Positions 17,554-24,267 of a DNA stretch of 64,000 nucleotides are shown here, piece after piece. The notes beneath the pieces were generated by a model. That model was not told where the DNA came from, ran no database searches, and saw nothing but the letters and a program-made list of their open reading frames with translations. Position numbers and translations under genes: made by a program. Each line of letters opens with the position of its first letter. The first letter of the stretch is position 1. The stretch is taken from assembly GCF_000013985.1 (NCBI RefSeq), contig NC_008048.1, positions 2,728,001 to 2,792,000 of the forward strand. Reading direction: 5' to 3'. The DNA is from Sphingopyxis alaskensis RB2256 (GTDB lineage Bacteria; Pseudomonadota; Alphaproteobacteria; Sphingomonadales; Sphingomonadaceae).

Positions 17554-18209
17554 AGGACAAAGATCTGCGTAAAGCGCGCGACCTCCTCGGGCGAGTCGTT
17601 GAGAACGACGTCGCCAATCTGTGCCCAGCTATGCGCGGCGAAAGGAATAACCCTGACCCCTATCACGAGATGGGCTGCACATCCTTGTGCGGCGAGCCGT
17701 TGAACAAGAGCGATCGAGCGCGACAGGCATCGGTTTGCCGGCGTCCTGACGAGCTTCGCCAGTTCGAAGGCCCTGATTGTTCTGGCCGACATACGATGAT
17801 CGATTGAAGCAGTGACCGCCCTAGTTTTCTCGCTGCGCAGGGAAGAAATGACCGATGCCAGTCCCTGCCGGTCGAGCCGTTTCCTGATCCGGGTTTCGGC
17901 AAGGAGTGCCCTCAGCGTTTCGCCCAGGGTTGTCTCGCCCTTCAGCGCATCCGCTGCCCGTGACGGCACAGGCAATTCGACCTGCTGCCTCACTTCGTAG
18001 CCGTCTTTCGAACACAGGATGCCCCTCTCGGTCAGGGCCGAAACGGCCAGCGTTGGTGCGGAATGTCCTTCGATGACGGACAGGAAACTGGCCTCGAGAT
18101 CTGCGCCTAACTGGAAATAGCGATCCCTATTCATGTCCAGAAAAATTACGCGTGACCCCGCGCGGCAGTAGAATATGCCGGGTGCCGTCCTATAGTGCAT
18201 TGCAGGCAT
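17550..18209 (-). CDS. lasso-peptide B protein (RRE + transglutaminase-like protease fusion)
   Basis: 219 aa fused maturation protein, as in proteobacterial lasso loci. Residues about 1-85 form the PqqD-like recognition element that binds the leader (APGIFYCRAGSRVIFLDMNRDRYFQLG). The C-terminal part is the transglutaminase-like leader peptidase with Cys in NRCLSRSIALV (about residue 160), His in AAHSWAQIGD and Asp in VVLND. It cuts after leader residue K21 so that the new Gly can be cyclised. Alternative start at 18200. It lies 43 bases after the precursor, beyond a hairpin. Confidence 0.92.
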   Translation of the reverse strand: MPAMHYRTAPGIFYCRAGSRVIFLDMNRDRYFQLGADLEASFLSVIEGHSAPTLAVSALTERGILCSKDGYEVRQQVELPVPSRAADALKGETTLGETLRALLAETRIRKRLDRQGLASVISSLRSEKTRAVTASIDHRMSARTIRAFELAKLVRTPANRCLSRSIALVQRLAAQGCAAHLVIGVRVIPFAAHSWAQIGDVVLNDSPEEVARFTQIFVL

Positions 18210-18219
18210 CCGCTAGAAA

Positions 18220-18244
18220 GGGCGTGCGAAGAAATCGCACGCCC
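18220..18244 (-). terminator. attenuator-like hairpin between precursor and B gene
   Basis: Perfect 9-base stem GGGCGTGCG/CGCACGCCC with a 7-base loop, followed on the minus strand by TTTCT. It sits between the precursor stop and the B start. Such a hairpin would let more precursor than enzyme mRNA accumulate, or protect the precursor mRNA end. Confidence 0.75.
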
Positions 18245-18252
18245 TATTCCAG

Positions 18253-18387
18253 TCAGTCCTGCGCGATTCCGGTGAGGAACTGCTGCCGGCCGCCGCCGAC
18301 ATCCTGATCGATCAGCGCCTCGCCCTTGGTTTCGACCGACGCCTTGCCCAGGTCGATGACCTCCTCGATTACTTCGGTGCGTTCCAT
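18253..18387 (-). CDS. lasso-peptide precursor (A protein), class II
   Basis: 44 aa precursor. The leader is residues 1-21 (MERTEVIEEVIDLGKASVETK), with the conserved Thr at position -2 (T20). The core is residues 22-44: ring GEALIDQD closing Gly1 to Asp8, then tail VGGGRQQFLTGIAQD. AGGAG lies 7 bases before the ATG at 18387, which decides the start over longer in-frame readings. Gene order A-B-C with isopeptidase and TonB receptor opposite is the astexin/sphingopyxin type. From memory the core is the same as, or very close to, sphingopyxin II of Sphingopyxis alaskensis; I cannot check this. Confidence 0.9.
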   Translation of the reverse strand: MERTEVIEEVIDLGKASVETKGEALIDQDVGGGRQQFLTGIAQD

Positions 18388-18458
18388 TGTCTCACTCCTT
18401 CCTTCACGCGACTCGAATAGCCGCATGCGAAAGGGTTTCAGATCGAGTTGCCGCAATC

Positions 18459-18494
18459 TATTTTATAATCGGATTATAATTCGATTATAATCGA
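18459..18494 (-). promoter_or_regulatory. AT-rich promoter region of the lasso operon with TATAAT repeats
   Basis: GATTATAAT occurs twice 11 bases apart (18472 and 18483) and a related TTATAATC at 18463. The last copy is inside a perfect 12-base palindrome CGATTATAATCG (18482-18493). On the minus strand each gives a TATAAT-like -10 element, 75-105 bases before the precursor ATG. It is strikingly AT-rich against the local GC. Confidence 0.55.
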
Positions 18495-18687
18495 GGGCAT
18501 CTGCTACGCAGATATGGACAATTACGAGAAATCGTGACCGAGTAGTGAGAACGCGCGTTGGGAGCACGCACCGACGCCTTTAGCTTGAGCCTGGACATAC
18601 GCGCCAGTCACCCGGTCACCCGCTCGCAAGCAAGCGGTGGCCCAATTCTAGCGGATAGGAAGCGCATGTGTATCCACTATCCGAAAT
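18495..18687. other. spacer between lasso locus and DUF2274
   Basis: About 190 bases, no gene seen. A weak GGATAG/CTATCC dyad at about 18652-18681 could mark the end of the trb operon, which reads leftward into this spacer. Confidence 0.4.
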
Positions 18688-18924
18688 TTAATCCGATTTG
18701 GACCCAGTCTGACTTCTGTTCCTGACAAAGCCGCGATCGGTAGCCATGAACCGTTCGAGCATCGGCGCAATCAGGCGCTCGACGGGGAGCGGCTGAGAAA
18801 GACCGGTCTGAGAAGCGTGAACCCTGGCATAGGCAATGAGATCGCGGTGGACGGGCGCCGGCAGTTCCAATGTCAGCTTGACCGGCTTGTCATCGTCGAT
18901 CGGACCCAGTTTCAGCTTGCTCAT
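18688..18924 (-). CDS. DUF2274 protein, last gene of the trb operon
   Basis: 78 aa. MSKLKLGPIDDDKPVKLTLELPAPVHRDLIAYARVHASQTG is the recognisable DUF2274 sequence that routinely follows trbI in these elements; RLIAPMLERFMATDRGF closes the domain. It looks ribbon-helix-helix-like, so a regulatory role is possible but not established. Start overlaps the trbI stop (TGATG), so longer upstream readings are rejected. Confidence 0.85.
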   Translation of the reverse strand: MSKLKLGPIDDDKPVKLTLELPAPVHRDLIAYARVHASQTGLSQPLPVERLIAPMLERFMATDRGFVRNRSQTGSKSD

Positions 18925-20216
18925 CACTGTTCCTTCCGTAGCGGCTCGAGTACGAGATCGCGCGTCACGATGACGCGAAGCACATGGCCTGGGCGTATGG
19001 TGAGCGTCGGTGGGACGCTGAGCTGGCGCTGCACGACCTGGCGTCCCGTTTGATTGATCGTGTCCTGCGTGCCGTAGCGCAAAGCCTCGACCAGCGCGTC
19101 GTCGCTGTCGGTTGCAAGCTCGGTGCCGACGCCCAGCAACGTCGAGACCAGCGCGGCTTTGAGCATGCTGCCCCAATGATAGTTCACGCGATCCCGGATC
19201 CCTGCCATACCGGACGCGTCGGCACCTGGCTGGCGGTCCAGCAGGATCGAGCGGCCACCTGGAAGAATAAGCCGATCCCAGGCGAGCAGCACTCGGCTTT
19301 GGCCCGCCGAGACTTCGCTGTCATATTCGCCGATCAGCCGCGAGCCCTGGGGCACGAGAAGAATGCGTCCCGTCGGGCTGTCATAGACATTCTGCGTGAC
19401 CTGCGCGGTGATCTGGCCAGGGAGATCCGACTGGATGCCCGTGATCAACGCGGCCGGGATGATGCTGCCGGCCTGCACGATATAAGGTGAGACCGGCGGA
19501 GCGACCCGTTCATTGCTGGCGGTGGAGCGGTCGGCAACGACGGCCATAAAGCCGCGCTTGCCAGTCGGCGCGGGAGCCGGATTGGCCGCAATGCCAACTG
19601 AAGCGGGCGGCATAGCCTGCTCGGCAGACGCCGCCGAAGCGCGCGCGCCGCTCATTGCCTCGCCGAGGAACAACCCGCTAGTGCGCGCGGTGTCGCGCTC
19701 CTGCATGATGCGCTGGCGGGCCTGGTCCGCTGCAGCGACGCGCGGGTCCACGGATTGAGGAGCCGGCGTCCCCATCGGCGGCACGGCAACGGGCTGACCA
19801 TTTTGCTGCGCCGAGAGGATCGGGCGTCCGAGGTCGCCCGGGAGCGGCTGACCGAGCTTGGGAACCTTGTCGTAGCTGGCCGGCGCCGCAGTCACATTGT
19901 CCGCCTTGTTCCGGCTCTCGGTTTCAACGAGATTCGGTGCGTCGGCATGACGCGCGGGCAGAAGCGCATAAACGAGCGCGCCGCCGATGCTGAGGCAGGC
20001 AACCGCACCGACAGAGGCAAGCGCCTTGCGCGAAAGGCGCATGACGGACGGCGGATCGCCGCGCAACCGGAATGCCTGCCCGTCATGGACGGGCGGCGGA
20101 GCGGCAGTTGGCGCCGCTTCCGGTTCCTCCCCGGCATTCGGCCTGGCTGCGGGATTCTGCGGCAGGCCGATGACCGGCTCCCCAGCTTCAGCCCTTTCTC
20201 CTCCCGGCCCGCTCAT
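18924..20216 (-). CDS. trbI: conjugal transfer protein TrbI (VirB10-like)
   Basis: 430 aa inner-to-outer-membrane spanning component of the type IV secretion channel. Proline-rich cytoplasmic start, one membrane segment at about residues 65-85 (SVGAVACLSIGGALVYALL), a long proline/alanine-rich periplasmic linker, then the conserved C-terminal beta domain (VQAGSIIPAALITGIQSDLPGQITAQVTQNVYDSPTGRILLVPQGSRLIGEYDS). Overlaps trbG by four bases. Confidence 0.95.
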   Translation of the reverse strand: MSGPGGERAEAGEPVIGLPQNPAARPNAGEEPEAAPTAAPPPVHDGQAFRLRGDPPSVMRLSRKALASVGAVACLSIGGALVYALLPARHADAPNLVETESRNKADNVTAAPASYDKVPKLGQPLPGDLGRPILSAQQNGQPVAVPPMGTPAPQSVDPRVAAADQARQRIMQERDTARTSGLFLGEAMSGARASAASAEQAMPPASVGIAANPAPAPTGKRGFMAVVADRSTASNERVAPPVSPYIVQAGSIIPAALITGIQSDLPGQITAQVTQNVYDSPTGRILLVPQGSRLIGEYDSEVSAGQSRVLLAWDRLILPGGRSILLDRQPGADASGMAGIRDRVNYHWGSMLKAALVSTLLGVGTELATDSDDALVEALRYGTQDTINQTGRQVVQRQLSVPPTLTIRPGHVLRVIVTRDLVLEPLRKEQ

Positions 20217-21226
20217 GACCGGCCCTTGCGGCGCGGGCTTTCGCGCTCGATGCTGACCCTCGCCTCGCGTTTGCCGGACGCAAGCCGCAGTTCGGCACGG
20301 GAAAAGAGCCGGTCGACGATCATGTAGCGGCCCGCCACGCGGTAATTAACCAGCTCGGCGGCCCCGGTGTCGCCAGTGACGAATAGCGGCGGCATGTCGG
20401 TGCGTTCCACGCCTTCGGCAAATTCTATGAAGATTTGCCGGCCATCATCGAACACGCGCACCGGCCGCCAGTCGGGCCGGTCCCCGTCGATCCGATAGCG
20501 AAAATTGAGGGTCGCGATATCGATGCCCGAAGCCAACGGCGTATCGCGCGCCCGCTCGGCTTCGGCGGCCCGTAGGGCGATAAGCTGATCGTGCGGATAG
20601 GTCCACGACACCGAGGCCATCCAGGTCGAAGGCGTCGCGCGCAGTTCGAGATGATAGGTGCGCCGGTCGGTGTTGATGACGAGGTTGGTCGAGATGTCCG
20701 GCCGGGTGGGTTTGATGAGGATATGAACGCGAGCGTTCGCGCCGCTGCCGCTTACGGTGTCGCCGATGATCCAGCGCACCGTGTCCCCCGCCGCGACCGG
20801 CCCAGGGCCTACAAGTTGTTCGCCTTCCTGAAGCGCGATGTCCGTCACCTGGCCCGGAGCGGCATAGACCTGATAGAGCGCACCATCGGTCCAGGGATAT
20901 TGCTGAATCGCATTGAGATAGCCGTCGCGGGAGGGCTGCACACGAGCCGCGGCATTGGCGGTGCTCACGCGCCGGCGCGGATCAGCCGTCTCCGGTGGCG
21001 GCATGCTGCTCTCTACCGGCTTCAATTGGCCCGGCAGCGGCAGCGGTTCGGGGATCGCGACGACCCGCACGTGAGGCACCGGCTCGGGAGCCGGGGTCGC
21101 CAACACCTCGCGCGGCGCTTCATGGACGATGGTGCGCGGCTTCGCCGACGTCGTGGTGCAGGCGCCAAGCGCCGACGCGGAGATCAGCAAAGCGGGAACA
21201 GCCTTGCGAAATGAAATCTGTCTCAT
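20213..21226 (-). CDS. trbG: conjugal transfer protein TrbG (VirB9-like)
   Basis: 337 aa outer-membrane-complex component. The N-terminus is a lipoprotein-type signal with lipobox ALGAC at about residue 22. The mature part contains the VirB9 pattern: TDIALQEGEQLVGPGPVAAGDTVRWIIGDT, ILIKPTRPDISTNLVINTDRRTYHLELR, and the C-terminal NYRVAGRYMIVDRLFSRAELR. Overlaps trbF by four bases. Confidence 0.95.
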   Translation of the reverse strand: MRQISFRKAVPALLISASALGACTTTSAKPRTIVHEAPREVLATPAPEPVPHVRVVAIPEPLPLPGQLKPVESSMPPPETADPRRRVSTANAAARVQPSRDGYLNAIQQYPWTDGALYQVYAAPGQVTDIALQEGEQLVGPGPVAAGDTVRWIIGDTVSGSGANARVHILIKPTRPDISTNLVINTDRRTYHLELRATPSTWMASVSWTYPHDQLIALRAAEAERARDTPLASGIDIATLNFRYRIDGDRPDWRPVRVFDDGRQIFIEFAEGVERTDMPPLFVTGDTGAAELVNYRVAGRYMIVDRLFSRAELRLASGKREARVSIERESPRRKGRS

Positions 21227-21906
21227 TGGCTGAGTTCCTTCGACCAGTTGAGGGCATTGACGAACACGCCCAGCGGGTTCTTCCGCAGGCCGTCGGGCGT
21301 GCGTGGGGTCTGGACGGTGACGGTGAGGATCGCGGACCAGCGCGAGGTCTCGGCAAGCGCACCATCAGAATAGCGCCGCTCGGTCCAGGCGACCCGGAAG
21401 CTGTCATTGGAGGCGCGGATCACGCTCGACACATCGACCGCGACCTGCACTTTGCCGACCAGCGCGAAGGGATCGTTGTTTCGCGCATAGTCGCTCAACG
21501 CGAGCCCGCCCTTGTCGGTGGCGAAGTCATAGGCGCGCAGCCAGTTCTCGCGCAGCACGATCGGATCGGCGGGCACCGAGCGCACGTGCTCGATGAAGCG
21601 CGCGAGATGGAACGCGATCTGCGGATCGGTCGGTCGATAATCGACGTCAGCGGGCGCGACGGTTCGGGCCTCGCCGAGCTTGTCGACCTCGACCACCCAA
21701 GGGGTGATATGCCCCCGCGCCGATTGCCAGACGAGGCCGGCAGACAATCCGCCCGAAAGCACGAGGCAACCGAAAAAGGCGAGCCGCCAGTTCTTGGCCG
21801 CGACGCGTGCCGAGCCGATACGGTCATCCCAGACCTGCGCGGCACGCTGGTAGGGCGTGACCGGCTCGGGCGATTGGCCATAGCGGATCGAAGGTCGTCG
21901 GAACAT
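21223..21906 (-). CDS. trbF: conjugal transfer protein TrbF (VirB8-like)
   Basis: 227 aa assembly-factor subunit. Cytoplasmic start (FRRPSIRYGQSPEPVTPYQRAAQVWDDRIGSARVAAKNWR), one membrane segment (LAFFGCLVLSGGLSAGLVW, about residues 43-61) and a periplasmic NTF2-like domain with RFIEHVRSVPADPIVLRENWLRAYDF and AWTERRY. Lies 18 bases after trbL. Confidence 0.95.
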   Translation of the reverse strand: MFRRPSIRYGQSPEPVTPYQRAAQVWDDRIGSARVAAKNWRLAFFGCLVLSGGLSAGLVWQSARGHITPWVVEVDKLGEARTVAPADVDYRPTDPQIAFHLARFIEHVRSVPADPIVLRENWLRAYDFATDKGGLALSDYARNNDPFALVGKVQVAVDVSSVIRASNDSFRVAWTERRYSDGALAETSRWSAILTVTVQTPRTPDGLRKNPLGVFVNALNWSKELSQ

Positions 21907-21924
21907 TGCTCGTCCTTTCAGATG

Positions 21925-23298
21925 TCAGCTCTTGTCGGAGACGTCGGGGCCATTGCCGCCGCCGTGGCTGTCGCCGCCCTTGAGCGTGTGCGTCGCCATG
22001 GTGGCGCCCTGCGTCATGGCCTGGCGATGCTTCATCGCCTTCGCCCAAGCGGGCTGGTCGTTCGGCGAGGACGCGGTTCCTGCTGCGGATCGAGCAGAAG
22101 TGGCCGTCGCGGCGGCCCCGCCCTCCGACTCCGCGCCGAAAGCCGATCGGGCGCCGCTGCGAAAGTTCGACCGCAGCGTCTGCCCGGCCTTGTCGGCTAT
22201 CTTGCGCAAGGGTGAAGCAGTAGCCCTGCCGGCACTGGCAAGCGCCGCCTCTCCCGTAGCGGCCATCCCTCCGGCAACGGCACTGGCGCCAGTCTTGCCG
22301 AATGAGCCCATGCTGTAGGCAGCGGCGCTCGAACCAGCGGCACGGGCACCGGCACTGGCGGCGCCAGCCGCCATCCTGCCGCCTGCTGCAGCGGCGGAAC
22401 CGGCTGCGCCGGCCGCCAGCTTTGCGCCCGCCGCGCCGCCAACGAGCGACGCCCCAGCGACGAGCGCCGTGCCGGCAGCGGCGCCTGCGCCAAGTTGCGG
22501 CCCACCGGCGACGATGCCGTTGGCGATGCCGGGACCAAAAATGCCGAGCCCGAGCAACGTCAGCGCTCCGAGCGCGATCGCCATGACCTGTTCGATGTCG
22601 GGTTCGGGGCCGACGCCGGCATTGATGAACTGGGTGAACAGCGTCGTGCCAATGCCGGTGATGACCGCCAGCACCAGCACCTTGACTCCCGACGAGATGA
22701 CATGCCCCAGCACCTTCTCGGCCATGAAGGCGGTGCGATTGAAGAAGGCGAAGGGAAGCAGCACGAAGCCGGCGAGCGTCACCAGCTTGAACTCGATGAT
22801 GGTGACGAACACCTGGATGGCGAGCACGAAGAAAGCGAGCACCACGATCAGCCAAGCGACGAGCAGGATCATGATCTCGGGGAAATTGGTGAAGAGGCCG
22901 ACCGGCCCGACCAGATCCTCGGTCGCGTCGAGCAGCGGCGCGCCGGCATCGAGGCCGGTCGCCGCGACCATGCCGGGTTTCATGAAATCGGCGAGCGCCA
23001 TCCCGCCACCCGAAGCCTTGAGGCCGAGCCCGGCGAAGCTGTCGAACAGGATTGCGGCTAGCTGCGAGAAGTTGCCGATGATGTAAGCGAAGACGCCGAT
23101 ATAGAGTGTCTTCTTGACCAGGCGCTGCAGCACGTCCTCGTCGGCGCCCCAAGCCCAAAACAGGGCGGCGATCGTCACGTCGATCGCGATCAGGGTCGAG
23201 GACAGGAAGCCGACTTCTCCGCCAAGCAGCCCGAACCCGCTGTCGATATAGCCGGTGAAGACGCCGAGGAAGGTGTCGATTACGCCGGTGTCGTTCAC
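21925..23298 (-). CDS. trbL: conjugal transfer protein TrbL (VirB6-like)
   Basis: 457 aa polytopic inner-membrane channel protein. NDTGVIDTFLGVFTGYIDSGFGLLGGEVGFL opens it, followed by six or so hydrophobic segments to about residue 280. A long Ala/Gly/Ser-rich tail follows and ends GGDSHGGGNGPDVSDKS. The GTG at 23298 is chosen: it overlaps the trbK stop by four bases and matches the conserved N-terminus. The low-complexity Ala/Gly tail is normal for the family. Confidence 0.92.
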   Translation of the reverse strand: MNDTGVIDTFLGVFTGYIDSGFGLLGGEVGFLSSTLIAIDVTIAALFWAWGADEDVLQRLVKKTLYIGVFAYIIGNFSQLAAILFDSFAGLGLKASGGGMALADFMKPGMVAATGLDAGAPLLDATEDLVGPVGLFTNFPEIMILLVAWLIVVLAFFVLAIQVFVTIIEFKLVTLAGFVLLPFAFFNRTAFMAEKVLGHVISSGVKVLVLAVITGIGTTLFTQFINAGVGPEPDIEQVMAIALGALTLLGLGIFGPGIANGIVAGGPQLGAGAAAGTALVAGASLVGGAAGAKLAAGAAGSAAAAGGRMAAGAASAGARAAGSSAAAYSMGSFGKTGASAVAGGMAATGEAALASAGRATASPLRKIADKAGQTLRSNFRSGARSAFGAESEGGAAATATSARSAAGTASSPNDQPAWAKAMKHRQAMTQGATMATHTLKGGDSHGGGNGPDVSDKS

Positions 23299-23543
23299 GG
23301 CCGGTCCTCCCTGCGATAGAAACGGCGGCGCTTTTCTTCCCAGGCGGCCTCGCAGCTGCTGTCGGGCATGGTGAGCGTCCGGCAACGGCGAAGATCGCGA
23401 GTCTGTGGATCGGCAGCGCTCTCGTCCGGCGGGACGATCACCGTCTCGACGTGGCGGTCCTCGTGAAGCGTGATGCCGATCGTCAGCGCCATGAGCATCC
23501 CGCCGAGCGTGCCGGCCGCCGCGATTTTCGCCGTGCGGCTCAT
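23295..23543 (-). CDS. trbK: putative entry-exclusion protein TrbK-alt
   Basis: 82 aa. One N-terminal membrane segment (AAAGTLGGMLMALTIGITL) and a short periplasmic part with two cysteines (LRRCRTL and SSCEAAWEEKRRRFYRR). Position between trbJ and trbL and the C-x-A-A-W-x-x-K-R-R-R-F end mark it as the alternative TrbK. With EexN this gives the element two candidate exclusion proteins. Start is the ATG just after the trbJ stop. Confidence 0.85.
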   Translation of the reverse strand: MSRTAKIAAAGTLGGMLMALTIGITLHEDRHVETVIVPPDESAADPQTRDLRRCRTLTMPDSSCEAAWEEKRRRFYRREDRP

Positions 23544-23544
23544 G

Positions 23545-24267
23545 TCAGTTCTTGCCCCGGAAACGCCGAAACCGTTCGCGCGCTTCGGCCTCGATCGCAG
23601 CGTTTCGCGCGGATTCGAGCGCCTGGGCGCGGCCTTGGGCGGCAATTGCGGCGGTGAGGTCGGCGAGCTGCTGCGACTGGAGCGCGAGCAGCTGGTTGCC
23701 GGCCTGCGCTGCCTGCAAGGCGCCGCTCGCTGACTGGCTGGCGCCGACCAGCGTGTCGATCGACGCGCGGGCGCCGTCAATATTGCCCACCACGCCGGCC
23801 TGCACGCGGAGCGCATCTTCGAGCGCACCGACGCTGTCTTCCCAGCGCGCATTGGCATTGGCGACCATCTGCGCGTGATCGCCGGTGAGCGCCGCGCCCT
23901 TGTAGCGACCGTCGAACGCTTGCTGGATGCTCTGTACATCATAGGCGATGCGCTGGGCCTCGCTCAGCAACTGACGGGTCTGGTTGACTTGGCTCTGGAG
24001 GGTGGACAGCGTCGAGACCGGCAGGCTGGCGAGATTCTTCGCCTCGTTGATGAGGCTGGTCGCCTGGTTCTGGATCTGCTGGATTTGATTGTTGATCTGT
24101 TGCAGCGCGCGGGCCGCCTGCAGGACGTTCGACGCATAGTTGGTCGGGTCATAGACGATGCCGCCGAAACCGAACTGCGCCTGTGCCGGAACGGCGGTCA
24201 TCGTACCGGTGACGGACAGAGCGATAGCGCCGGCCAGCAGGGCGCGGCGAAGCGGATATTTCTTCAT
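23545..24267 (-). CDS. trbJ: P-type conjugal transfer protein TrbJ (VirB5-like)
   Basis: 240 aa periplasmic/pilus-associated protein with a signal peptide (YPLRRALLAGAIALSVTGTMTAVPAQA). The mature sequence begins QFGFGGIVYDPTNYASNVLQAARALQQINNQIQQIQNQ, the TrbJ hallmark, then long helical Gln/Ala-rich stretches (coiled coil). It ends RERFRRFRGKN, shared with EexN. Starts at the ATG overlapping the trbE stop (ATGA). Confidence 0.93.
   Translation of the reverse strand: MKKYPLRRALLAGAIALSVTGTMTAVPAQAQFGFGGIVYDPTNYASNVLQAARALQQINNQIQQIQNQATSLINEAKNLASLPVSTLSTLQSQVNQTRQLLSEAQRIAYDVQSIQQAFDGRYKGAALTGDHAQMVANANARWEDSVGALEDALRVQAGVVGNIDGARASIDTLVGASQSASGALQAAQAGNQLLALQSQQLADLTAAIAAQGRAQALESARNAAIEAEARERFRRFRGKN

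Noticed and set aside
22469..23086. Plus-strand open frames opposite trbL
   Set aside because: trbL is conserved and in operon context; the opposite frames are shadows.
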